A stretch of 12,253 nt of DNA from Zoogloeaceae bacterium (GTDB taxonomy: Bacteria; Pseudomonadota; Gammaproteobacteria; Burkholderiales; Rhodocyclaceae), in the NCBI GenBank assembly GCA_031267345.1, contig JAIRZG010000078.1, forward strand, positions 1-12,253, read 5' to 3'. Shown here in pieces: positions 1 through 5,949 of this stretch. A program made the translations under genes and the position numbers. The notes under the pieces are model-generated. The model saw nothing but the letters and a program-made list of their open reading frames with translations, made no database searches and was not told where the DNA came from. How positions within the stretch are numbered: position 1 is the stretch's first letter; each line of letters begins with the position of its first letter.

Positions 1-502
1 CTTCAACGACAATTTTCGGGTAGGCGCCACCCACCGATGTGCCGACGCCAATCAGGGCGCGAAGGTCTGCGTCGGTTTCACGACCGTTTTCCATACGGAG
101 ACTCGCCTCCTCCAGTTCGTCCAGAGCGACGAGTTTGGGGATGAGCGACCGCTCGGACAAATAGATTTCCGGCGCGTCAGTGGAAGAGAGGCGCAACGCG
201 CCCATGCGCAGGTTGTCGCTTACGCCCAGCAAGTAATCCGCTTCACTCAAAAACCGGGTTTGCGAATGCTCCAGCACGAACCGCCCCCACTTGTCCGGCG
301 CGACATCCTGAAACGCTGACGGCAATTCCGTGGTTTGGTGCGGGAAACCGGGGAACAGCGGGAGCGACTGGCCGAGTTGAAATCCACGCTCTGCCCAATC
401 TTGTGAATACGTGAATCGCCAGCCCTCCGGTCGCTCGAAAACCTCCAACTCACCGACGATGCCGGAACATTCCAGCCAATCCATTGTCACGATGAGTTTC
501 AT
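1..502 (-). CDS. hipA: HipA-family toxin kinase, N-terminal part (cut by the window edge)
   Basis: HipA proteins are Ser/Thr kinases that act as the toxin of type II HipBA modules; E. coli HipA phosphorylates glutamyl-tRNA synthetase and causes growth arrest. Translating the minus strand from the ATG at 502 gives 167 codons with no stop, beginning MKLIVTMDWLECSG. Visible family hallmarks are FQDVAPDKWGR near residues 63-73, the DYLLGVSDNLRMGALRL block near 88-104, and LIGVGTSVGGAYPKIVV near 150-166, which corresponds to the glycine-rich nucleotide loop (family form GTSxGGxxPK; a Tyr replaces the common Arg here). The catalytic Asp and the rest of the kinase lobe lie outside the window, so activity cannot be judged. 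The start overlaps the stop of the antitoxin gene (ATGA) and has no strong ribosome binding site of its own, which suggests translational coupling. The family call is firm; the cellular target is unknown. Confidence 0.87.
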   Translation of the reverse strand, partial: MKLIVTMDWLECSGIVGELEVFERPEGWRFTYSQDWAERGFQLGQSLPLFPGFPHQTTELPSAFQDVAPDKWGRFVLEHSQTRFLSEADYLLGVSDNLRMGALRLSSTDAPEIYLSERSLIPKLVALDELEEASLRMENGRETDADLRALIGVGTSVGGAYPKIVVE

Positions 503-807
503 AATTTCGGCATCCGGCGAATGCGTTGCGGCAGGGCGCGATCCGCGACGCGCTGACCGATGGCGTCGGTTGCGAACAGGGTGCTGAACGCGGTGAGTTT
601 TTCCGGGTCAAGCGCGTAGATGGCGGTTGCCAGTGTGCCGATGCTGACGCCCGCTTCGCCTTTCTCCAGACGATTGAGCGTTTTGCGCGACACGCCCAGG
701 CGTTGCGCCATGAGTTCTGTCTTGATGTTGCGTCGGCGACGGGCAGTTTTCAGCGATCCGCCAAGCTGCGCCAGAGCGCGTTCAACGGGCAGGAAAGGAA
801 AAGACAT
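499..807 (-). CDS. hipB: HipB-like XRE-family antitoxin / autorepressor
   Basis: Small helix-turn-helix protein of 102 residues, antitoxin and likely autorepressor of the adjacent HipA toxin. An XRE-type HTH occupies about residues 15-67: LGGSLKTARRRR, then TELMAQRLGVSRKTLNRLEKG (recognition helix region), then a following hydrophobic helix. The C-terminal tail is basic (QRIRRMPKL). The gene precedes hipA and overlaps it by four bases, the classic antitoxin-first arrangement. Two in-frame ATGs exist, at 828 and 807. I prefer 807 because the candidate extended -10 element at 839-847 would place the transcript start near 832, leaving almost no leader for the 828 start but about 25 bases for 807. 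Neither start has a strong Shine-Dalgarno; GGA lies about 9 bases before 807. The role is inferred from family and partner gene. Confidence 0.85.
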   Translation of the reverse strand: MSFPFLPVERALAQLGGSLKTARRRRNIKTELMAQRLGVSRKTLNRLEKGEAGVSIGTLATAIYALDPEKLTAFSTLFATDAIGQRVADRALPQRIRRMPKL

Positions 808-838
808 AGCGAGTAATCCATGACACATTATGTACGTT

Positions 839-856
839 ATGGTAGCACAATCTACC
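839..856 (-). promoter_or_regulatory. Candidate hipBA promoter with overlapping inverted-repeat operator
   Basis: Read on the minus strand, TGC followed by TACCAT (847 to 839) is an extended -10 element, with a poor -35 match (TCGCAA) 17 bases upstream. An inverted repeat GGTAG-6-CTACC at 841-856 overlaps it. HipB proteins are known to autorepress through inverted repeats in the promoter (E. coli uses TATCC-8-GGATA), so this repeat is a plausible operator of different sequence. Prediction from position and symmetry only. Confidence 0.4.
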
Positions 857-1105
857 CTCTATTGCGATACGCTTGATTTCAGGAAAGGCTTTTGCAGTTT
901 GGTCGAACCTTGCCTGTCGGCGACCTTCGCCGTCTGCCGGGCGCTGACGATGGGGGAGCGCAATGTGTCGGGCGTCCGGCGCATGGATCGGACGCCCCAT
1001 CGCCATCCACTCGTTGAATCCGTTAATCGGGCGGATTGACGCGCGGCGGGCGCTGGACTAGGCTTGTTCGCTTTTGCACGGGCTTTATCCGCAGCAAGAA
1101 ATGAG
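857..1105. other. Intergenic stretch without a credible gene; contains nested hairpins
   Basis: Short open frames exist here on both strands but none has a recognisable product, a ribosome binding site or a sensible neighbour. Visible structure: CGATG at 948-952 can pair with CATCG at 998-1002, enclosing an 8-bp stem GGGCGTCC (970-977) with GGACGCCC (990-997); and AATCCG (1017-1022) with CGGATT (1032-1037). No promoter or terminator is convincing. Confidence 0.5.
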
Positions 1106-1236
1106 CGACAGGCCTTCAGATCAGAAGACAGAGGACAGAAGGTTTGCGGCGCTACGCGCCGTTTGTAAAACGAACGAAGGCGAAGCCTTCGCTGATCGAC
1201 TGTCCTCTGTCCTCTGTCTTCTGATCAGGCCTGTCG
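1106..1236. repeat. 131-base inverted-repeat element built on heptamer tandem repeats
   Basis: The outer arms are 1106-1138 and 1207-1236. CGACAGGCCT (1106-1115) is the exact reverse complement of 1227-1236, and the 20 bases 1119-1138 are the exact reverse complement of 1207-1226; the left arm differs only by three extra bases, TCA, at 1116-1118. The right arm continues a tandem heptamer: CTGTCCT, CTGTCCT, CTGTCTT from 1200 to 1220. Between the arms lie two perfect small hairpins: CGGCGC-TAC-GCGCCG (1147-1161) and CGAAGGC-GAA-GCCTTCG (1175-1191). No transposase gene is nearby. It could be a MITE- or REP/BIME-like repeat or a structured RNA; the symmetry is directly visible, the identity is not known. 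Confidence 0.8.
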
Positions 1237-1245
1237 GTCTAACGT

Positions 1246-1278
1246 GTTTTGGAAGGAGTTTCTCTCCCCTCCCAAAAC
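1246..1278. other. Imperfect hairpin in the leader of the DUF475 gene
   Basis: GTTTTGGAAGGAG (1246-1258) faces CCCCTCCCAAAAC (1266-1278): 11 of 13 positions pair around a 7-base TTTCTCT loop. A terminator for a rightward transcript is unlikely because CGG rather than a T-run follows. It sits directly between the heptamer element and the 58-base palindrome and could be part of either, or an RNA leader structure. Confidence 0.5.
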
Positions 1279-1285
1279 GGTCGCC

Positions 1286-1343
1286 TGAAACCCCGTCCTT
1301 TAGGGCGGGGTAGGCTCCCACCGCCCTAAAAGGCGGAGTTTCA
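1286..1343. repeat. 58-base imperfect palindrome of two related hairpins, IS200/IS605-end-like
   Basis: The stretch begins TGAAAC and ends GTTTCA. Comparing the left 29 bases with the reverse complement of the right 29 gives 22 identities without gaps. Each half folds alone: CCCCGTCC-TTTA-GGGCGGGG (1291-1310, with one G-T wobble) and CCGCC-CTAAAA-GGCGG (1321-1336). GC-rich hairpins with a TTTAGG-type loop next to GAAAC resemble the subterminal palindromes at the right ends of IS200/IS605-family elements (and the 3' end of TnpB-associated RNAs), but there is no TnpA or TnpB gene here. A solo end, a PATE-like non-autonomous relic, or a cis-acting leader structure are the alternatives. It ends only 18 bases before the DUF475 start codon. 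Confidence 0.55.
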
Positions 1344-1361
1344 ACCGGAGTTGGTTTTACG

Positions 1362-2396
1362 ATGAAGGATTTCCGGCTTTCTTTTCTGGTGACGTTCCTC
1401 TGTCTGGCGCTGGCGGGCTATTGGGGCATACGCAGCGACATGGGGCTGTTTTCCGCGCTGATCCTGACCGCCGCGCTGGGCGTGATGGAAGTCAGTCTTT
1501 CCTTCGACAACGCGGTGGTCAACGCTTCGGTGCTGAAGGACATGAGCGCCCGCTGGCAGCGGATTTTTCTCACCCTCGGCATTCTGGTCGCGGTATTCGG
1601 GATGCGGCTGTTTTTCCCCATCATCATCGTCGCCGCCGCTACGGGACTGGGCATGGGGGAAGTCTCCGTCATGGCGCTGGCGCGACCGGAAGAATACGCG
1701 CGCCATCTGGCGGACAGTCACGCCGGGATTGCGGCCTTCGGCGGCATGTTTCTCCTTCTGGTGTTCTTCACTTTCCTGTTCGACGCCGAACGCAAACTTT
1801 TCTGGCTGGGCGGCATCGAAGCCCGTCTCGCCCGTCTGGGCAAGCTGAAAACCCTCAGCGTCCTGCTGGCGCTGACGGGATTGTTGGGGATTTATCTGTG
1901 GATGCCGTTGCCGCCGCCCGCGCGTCTGACCGTATTGGCCGCCGGAGTGGGCGGCGTGGCGTTGTTCCTGCTGGTCAACAGCCTGGATTATTTTTTCGCC
2001 CGCGAAGCGGAAGGCGAAAAAGCTGTCGTCATGGCGAAACGCAACGGCGTGGCGAGCTTTCTCTATCTGGAAGTGCTGGACGCCTCTTTTTCCTTCGATG
2101 GCGTCATCGGCGCGTTCGCCATCACCCGCGATGTGGTCATCATCGTGCTGGGACTGGGCATCGGCGCGATGTTCGTGCGCTCCCTGACCGTGCATCTCGT
2201 CCGCAGGGGAACGCTGGATGAATATGTCTTCCTCGAACACGGCGCGCATTACGCCATCGGCGCGCTGGCGATCATCATGCTGGCGGGCATGACGCTGCAT
2301 ATCCCGGAAATTTTCACCGGACTGGTCGGCGTCGCCTTCATCGCGCTGGCGCTGATTTCCTCCATCCGCTACAAACGGCACAAGACACAGGCGTAA
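1362..2396 (+). CDS. DUF475 / TerC-superfamily integral membrane protein
   Basis: A 344-residue, strongly hydrophobic inner-membrane protein with roughly eight to nine predicted membrane spans. It carries the paired signature of this superfamily: LGVMEVSLSFDNAVVNA near residues 39-55 and LDASFSFDGVIGAFA near 239-253. The two motifs align with each other (E43/D240, F48/F245, D49/D246), indicating two pseudo-symmetric halves whose acidic residues probably bind a metal ion. TerC relatives include tellurite-resistance proteins and Mn2+ exporters such as MntP-linked Alx/YkoY, so metal-ion export is a fair guess, but the substrate of DUF475 proteins is not settled. The ATG at 1362 is preceded by GGAG at 1347-1350, a slightly long 11-base spacing. 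The gene stands alone: structured repeats precede it, and the SRP RNA promoter region follows immediately. Family membership is confident, function is not. Confidence 0.85.
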   Translation: MKDFRLSFLVTFLCLALAGYWGIRSDMGLFSALILTAALGVMEVSLSFDNAVVNASVLKDMSARWQRIFLTLGILVAVFGMRLFFPIIIVAAATGLGMGEVSVMALARPEEYARHLADSHAGIAAFGGMFLLLVFFTFLFDAERKLFWLGGIEARLARLGKLKTLSVLLALTGLLGIYLWMPLPPPARLTVLAAGVGGVALFLLVNSLDYFFAREAEGEKAVVMAKRNGVASFLYLEVLDASFSFDGVIGAFAITRDVVIIVLGLGIGAMFVRSLTVHLVRRGTLDEYVFLEHGAHYAIGALAIIMLAGMTLHIPEIFTGLVGVAFIALALISSIRYKRHKTQA

Positions 2397-2411
2397 ATAC
2401 GGGCCTCATGC

Positions 2412-2417
2412 TATCAT
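2412..2417 (+). promoter_or_regulatory. Candidate -10 element for the SRP RNA gene
   Basis: TATCAT (five of six to the sigma-70 consensus) ends 7 bases before the first base of the predicted RNA. It lies just past the DUF475 stop codon. No good -35 hexamer is found at 16-18 bases upstream, so a partial-consensus promoter is inferred from position. Confidence 0.4.
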
Positions 2418-2424
2418 TCGCCAC

Positions 2425-2520
<96 letters not shown>

Positions 2521-2537
2521 ACTTTTCTTTTTCTCTC
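2521..2537 (+). terminator. T-rich tract ending the SRP RNA transcript
   Basis: Immediately after the closing stem of the 4.5S RNA comes ACTTTTCTTTTTCTCTC. The RNA hairpin itself plus this T-rich run could act as an intrinsic terminator; partial read-through could feed dnaX, whose start is only 23 bases further on. Confidence 0.45.
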
Positions 2538-2559
2538 TGGATATTCTGGAATCGGGCGC

Positions 2560-4218
2560 ATGAGCTATCAGGTGCTGGCGCGCAAATGGCGTCCCCGCAA
2601 ATTCTCAACGCTGGTGGGGCAGGAACATGTCGTCCGCGCCCTGACCCACGCCTTGAATGAAAAACGTCTGCATCACGCCTACCTGTTTACAGGAACGCGC
2701 GGCGTGGGCAAGACGACCATTGCCCGCATTCTGGCAAAATCCCTGAACTGCGAAGCGGGCGTTTCCGCCGAACCCTGCGGACGCTGCGCGGCCTGTCAGG
2801 ACATCGACGCCGGACGTTTCGTCGATTACGTTGAAATGGACGCGGCTTCCAACCGCGGCGTCGACGACATGGCGGCGCTGCTCGAACGCGCCGTGTATGC
2901 GCCGGTTACGGGACGCTACAAGGTCTACGCGATCGACGAAGCGCACATGCTGACCGGTCACGCCTTCAACGCCATGCTGAAAACGCTGGAAGAACCCCCC
3001 GAACACGTCAAATTCATTCTGGCGACCACCGACCCGCAAAAAATCCCCGTCACGGTGCTTTCCCGCTGTTTGCAGTTCAACCTGAAACAGATGTCGATTC
3101 CCGCCATCGTCCAGCATTTGACGACCACGCTGAATGCCGAAGGCGTACCTTTTGAAGTCGAAGCCTTGCAGGAAATCGCCCGCGCGGCGGCGGGCAGTAT
3201 GCGCGACGCGCTCTCCCTGCTGGACCAGGCCATCGCCCACGGCGCGGGCGAAGTCAAGGCCGACGAAACGCGGGAAATGCTGGGGACGGTGGATACCGCC
3301 TATCTGCTGGCGCTTTTCGCGGCGTTGTCCGCGGCGGATGGCGCGAAAATGCTGGCTATCGCCGGGGAAATGCAGACGCGCAGCCTTTCCGCCGCCAACG
3401 CCCTGCAGGAAATGGCGGTATTGCTGACGCGTATGCAACTTTTGCAACTTGCGCCCGACAGCGCAAGCGACGAAGGCGCGACGGATGCGCGACTGATGGC
3501 GCTGGGACAGGATTTTTCACCCGCCTTCATTCAACTGGCCTATCAAATCGTAACGCAGGGACGCGCGGAACTGCCCCTGGCGCCGGATGAACACAGCGGT
3601 CTGCTCATGACCCTCCTGCGCCTGCTGGCCTTTGAGCCGATGCGCTTTTCTGACGCGGGCGAGACCAAAAACATCGCCCGTCCTCCGGTAGCGGCGGCAG
3701 CGATAAAGCCGCAGACCAGCCACGCGAGCGCCGCGCCCGCCGCGCCGAAACAAGCCGTTGCGCCGCCCCAAACGCCCCCGCCCCCCGTTGTGGCGACGAC
3801 GGTGGAACACACGCCGTGGCATACGCTTTCGGCGGCGCTCAAGCTGGGCGGGCCGGCGCGTTCGCTGGCGCAGCATTGCGGCTTGCGCAAACTGGAACAC
3901 GCGCTCTGCGTTCTGCAACTGGCTGCCGAACATCAGCATCTTCTTTCTCCCGCCCTGGAAAAACGGCTGGAACAGGCCTTGAGCGAACATCTGGGGCGCG
4001 ACATCAAACTTTCCATCGAAATCGGCGGCGACATCACCCAGGTCACGCCGGCGCAAACCGCTACGATAAAACGGCAAGCGCGTCAGAATACCGCCACGCG
4101 CGACATCGAAAACGACGATTTCATCCGCGCGGCGATAGAGCACCTGGACGCGGTGGTGGACGAAAATTCCATTCAGGCTATCGACAATCCCTTGCAACCG
4201 ACAGGAGAATCATCATGA
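2560..4218 (+). CDS. dnaX: DNA polymerase III subunit tau/gamma (clamp loader ATPase)
   Basis: DnaX is the ATPase core of the clamp loader that opens the beta sliding clamp and, as tau, links the polymerases to the DnaB helicase. The protein has 552 residues from the ATG at 2560. It begins MSYQVLARKWRP, the standard family start, so earlier in-frame ATGs inside the SRP RNA are rejected. Visible features: Walker A GTRGVGKT (45-52), zinc-module cysteines C64, C73, C76 and C79, Walker B with DEAH (126-129), sensor SRC (168-170), then the lid and collar domains. A Pro/Ala-rich linker spans about residues 375-420, followed by the tau-specific C-terminal domain. I see no good A-AAA-AAG-type slippery heptamer, so a frameshifted gamma form is not evident. 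The stop overlaps the start of ybaB (ATGA). Confidence 0.96.
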   Translation: MSYQVLARKWRPRKFSTLVGQEHVVRALTHALNEKRLHHAYLFTGTRGVGKTTIARILAKSLNCEAGVSAEPCGRCAACQDIDAGRFVDYVEMDAASNRGVDDMAALLERAVYAPVTGRYKVYAIDEAHMLTGHAFNAMLKTLEEPPEHVKFILATTDPQKIPVTVLSRCLQFNLKQMSIPAIVQHLTTTLNAEGVPFEVEALQEIARAAAGSMRDALSLLDQAIAHGAGEVKADETREMLGTVDTAYLLALFAALSAADGAKMLAIAGEMQTRSLSAANALQEMAVLLTRMQLLQLAPDSASDEGATDARLMALGQDFSPAFIQLAYQIVTQGRAELPLAPDEHSGLLMTLLRLLAFEPMRFSDAGETKNIARPPVAAAAIKPQTSHASAAPAAPKQAVAPPQTPPPPVVATTVEHTPWHTLSAALKLGGPARSLAQHCGLRKLEHALCVLQLAAEHQHLLSPALEKRLEQALSEHLGRDIKLSIEIGGDITQVTPAQTATIKRQARQNTATRDIENDDFIRAAIEHLDAVVDENSIQAIDNPLQPTGESS

Positions 4219-4538
4219 TGAAAGGTGGACTGGCAGGTCTGATGAAACAGGCGCAGGCCATGCAGAACAACATGCAAAAAGCGCAGGAAGAACTGGCGCT
4301 CGTGGAAGTCGAAGGACAGGCGGGCGGCGGCATGGTCAAGGTCAGCATGACCTGCGGTCACGATGTGCGCCGCGTAAGCATCGACGCGGGCGCAATGGAC
4401 GACAGGGAAATGCTGGAAGACCTGATCGCCGCCGCCGTCAATGACGCGGTGCGGCGCGGCGAAGAAAAAAGCCGGGAACGCATGGCGAATTTCACGGCGG
4501 GGCTGAATCTGCCGCCCGGCATGAAACTGCCTTTCTGA
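4215..4538 (+). CDS. ybaB: YbaB/EbfC family nucleoid-associated DNA-binding protein
   Basis: A 107-residue small DNA-binding protein that forms dimers and coats the nucleoid; it regularly sits between dnaX and recR. The N-terminus MMKGGLAGLMKQAQAMQNNMQKAQ is the family's long helix, followed by a beta-strand core (VEVEGQAGGGMVKVSM), the acidic helix DREMLEDLIAAAVNDAVRR, and the conserved ending LPPGMKLPF. Two adjacent ATGs (4215 and 4218) are possible. AGGAG at 4203-4207 lies 7 bases before the first, which also overlaps the dnaX stop, so 4215 is chosen. Overlaps on both sides (ATGA with dnaX, TGATG with recR) show a co-transcribed, translationally coupled trio. Codon use matches the neighbours. 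Confidence 0.95.
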   Translation: MMKGGLAGLMKQAQAMQNNMQKAQEELALVEVEGQAGGGMVKVSMTCGHDVRRVSIDAGAMDDREMLEDLIAAAVNDAVRRGEEKSRERMANFTAGLNLPPGMKLPF

Positions 4539-5194
4539 TGGCAGGTTCGACCCCCGCGCACGCGGGCGCAATGCCGCGTGTGCTTTCCGGTTTGCAGGAA
4601 GCCCTGTGCTGTCTGCCGGGCGTTGGCCCGAAATCGGCGCAGCGCATGGCCTATCACCTGTTGCAACATGACCGCTCAGGCGCGGCGCAACTGGCCGCCG
4701 CCTTGCAACACGCGCTGACGGATTTGCGCCATTGTCGCCGTTGCAATACCTTTTCCGAAACCGAACTGTGCGAACGCTGCGCCTCGCCGCGCCGCGACGC
4801 CGCGCAATTGTGCGTGGTGGAAACGCCCGTGGACATGAACATGCTGGAGCAGACCCAGGCGTATCAGGGGCTTTATTACGTGCTGATGGGGCGCATCTCC
4901 CCGCTGGACGGCATGTCGCCGCGCGCGCTGGCGCTGGAAAAACTGGTGGAGCGGGTTGAGGACGGACAGGTGAAAGAGGTGATTCTGGCGACCAATTACA
5001 CCAACGAAGGCGAAGCCACCGCGCATTATCTTTCCACCCTGCTGGCGACCAGAGGCGTGACGGTCAGCCGTCTGGCGCGCGGCGTTCCCGTCGGCGGCGA
5101 ACTGGAATTCGTCGATTCCGGCACACTGGCGCAAGCCCTGCGCGAACGCATCGGCTACCAGAGCGTGGAAAGATCGCCGGAAAAAACGCCGTAA
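4538..5194 (+). CDS. recR: Recombination mediator protein RecR
   Basis: RecR works with RecO (and RecF) to load RecA on SSB-coated single-stranded gaps. The 218-residue product has, in order, the N-terminal helix-hairpin-helix (LCCLPGVGPKSAQRMAYHLL, about 23-42), a zinc finger with C66, C69, C78 and C81, a TOPRIM domain starting near E95 (CVVETPVDMNMLEQT, then the ATNYTNEGEATAHYL block), and the C-terminal SRLARGVPVGGELEFVDSGTL segment. Typical RecR is about 200 residues; the extra N-terminal residues (AGSTPAHAGA) mean that the internal ATG at 4571 (MPRVLSGLQ) is a real alternative start. I keep 4538 because it overlaps the ybaB stop by one base (TGATG), typical of coupled translation. No clear terminator follows. 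Confidence 0.95.
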   Translation: MAGSTPAHAGAMPRVLSGLQEALCCLPGVGPKSAQRMAYHLLQHDRSGAAQLAAALQHALTDLRHCRRCNTFSETELCERCASPRRDAAQLCVVETPVDMNMLEQTQAYQGLYYVLMGRISPLDGMSPRALALEKLVERVEDGQVKEVILATNYTNEGEATAHYLSTLLATRGVTVSRLARGVPVGGELEFVDSGTLAQALRERIGYQSVERSPEKTP

Positions 5195-5326
5195 CCGCGC
5201 GATTTCAGGTTACAACCCGAAACAAAACCGGAAGCGGGCGCAACAGTTGTCTTACATATCGGAGTTTTAATGCGTACCGGATGAACGTCGGCATGGCTGC
5301 GTTTTTCCTTTTCTTACCCATTTCTC

Positions 5327-5334
5327 AGGAGGAG
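5327..5334 (+). promoter_or_regulatory. Ribosome binding site that fixes the start of the Spy-like gene
   Basis: AGGAGGAG at 5327-5334 is a near-perfect Shine-Dalgarno. The ATG at 5335 touches it directly and cannot be used efficiently, while the ATG at 5341 lies 6 bases beyond. This excludes the longer frame that opens at 5281. Confidence 0.8.
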
Positions 5335-5340
5335 ATGTTC

Positions 5341-5850
5341 ATGAACCTGCAAAAAACCCTTATCGCCGCTCTGGCGGCCTCCACGTTGACCTTCGGCATG
5401 GGCGCCGCTTACGCGGGCGGCCCGGAGTGCGCGGACGGTGGATTCCACGACGGCGGCAAACAACACGGGCGCTGGAACGACGAAGACCGCAACGAACGTC
5501 ATGCGGCGCGACAGGAAAAACTCTACAAGGCGCTGAAACTTTCCGCGACGCAGGAAACCGCCTGGAAAGCCTTTACCGCCGAAGACGCCCCGCAATGGCG
5601 GCAAGGGCAACAGCCCGACCGGAAAGCCTTCGCCCAACTTTCCACGCCGGAGCGTATGGAAAAAATGCTGGAATTTTCCCAAAAGCATCAGGAATTCATG
5701 GCGCAACGCCTCGCCGCCCTGAAAATCTTTTACGCCCAACTGACGGACGAACAGAAAAAAACCTTCGACAGTTTCCATCGCGGCGGCGATAAAAATCACC
5801 CGCGTGGCGACAGGAAACGCCCGCGCGACAACAAAAAGTCCAGACAATAA
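5341..5850 (+). CDS. Spy/CpxP-like small periplasmic protein (LTXXQ type)
   Basis: A 169-residue exported protein. Residues 1-25 form a clean signal peptide (basic MNLQK, hydrophobic core, AYA before the predicted cut). The mature part is mostly charged helix and carries two LTxxQ-like segments, LKLSATQETAWKAF near 64-77 and FYAQLTDEQKKTFDSF near 127-142, the arrangement seen in Spy and CpxP, which are periplasmic chaperone or stress-sensing proteins. The mature N-terminus is Gly/His-rich and the last 25 residues are very basic (Arg, Lys, His and Gly rich), which is unusual for Spy and could bind metal or polyanions. The gene is single, has its own strong ribosome binding site and ends at a terminator, so separate, possibly envelope-stress, regulation is plausible; no CpxR box is visible. 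The family call is moderate, the precise role unknown. Confidence 0.78.
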   Translation: MNLQKTLIAALAASTLTFGMGAAYAGGPECADGGFHDGGKQHGRWNDEDRNERHAARQEKLYKALKLSATQETAWKAFTAEDAPQWRQGQQPDRKAFAQLSTPERMEKMLEFSQKHQEFMAQRLAALKIFYAQLTDEQKKTFDSFHRGGDKNHPRGDRKRPRDNKKSRQ

Positions 5851-5872
5851 CCGGTTTTTCCTTGCCTCTGAC

Positions 5873-5905
5873 GAAGGGCGTTCAGGCTTGGCCTGAACGC
5901 CCTTC
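5873..5905 (+). terminator. Perfect 15-bp hairpin after the Spy-like gene
   Basis: Bases 5873-5887 and 5891-5905 are exact reverse complements around a TTG loop. The downstream sequence is pyrimidine-rich (TCCTGTTCTCCC) but lacks a continuous T-run, so it may slow or protect transcripts rather than end them alone. Confidence 0.7.
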
Positions 5906-5917
5906 TCCTGTTCTCCC

Positions 5918-5945
5918 GACAAAAAGCGGCCTTTTGCTTTTTGTC
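5918..5945. terminator. Bidirectional terminator between convergent spy-like gene and fliN
   Basis: GACAAAAAGC (5918-5927) pairs with GCTTTTTGTC (5936-5945), a 10-bp stem with an 8-base loop. On the plus strand the stem ends in TTTTTGTCGTTTTC, and the A-run of the left arm supplies a T-run on the minus strand. It lies 4 bases past the fliN stop, so it suits both converging transcripts. Confidence 0.75.
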
Positions 5946-5949
5946 GTTT

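Noticed and set aside
1074..1313. Open frame of 79 codons on the plus strand across the repeat element
   Set aside because: It runs through both arms of the inverted repeat and the following hairpin; the base pattern is set by symmetry, not coding, and there is no ribosome binding site.
1246..1343. yybP-ykoY manganese riboswitch upstream of the TerC-like gene
   Set aside because: The conserved internal-loop sequences of that riboswitch are not present; the hairpins fit a palindromic repeat better.
1341..2381. Long open frame of 346 codons on the minus strand
   Set aside because: It is antisense to the DUF475 gene; the product is a Gln/His/Arg/Asp-rich shadow typical of GC-rich antisense frames, with no recognisable domain.
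3035..3050. Run of six A in dnaX as a programmed frameshift site for gamma
   Set aside because: The reading frame around it (CAA AAA ATC) does not fit the X-XXY-YYZ heptamer, and it lies in the ATPase domain, too early for a gamma product.
5191..5213. GTAACC/GGTTAC inverted repeat as recR terminator
   Set aside because: Only 6 bp with an 11-base loop and no T-run after it.
5281..5340. Earlier ATG for the Spy-like gene
   Set aside because: It would place the extra residues before a normal signal peptide, and the strong AGGAGGAG lies 6 bases before the ATG at 5341.
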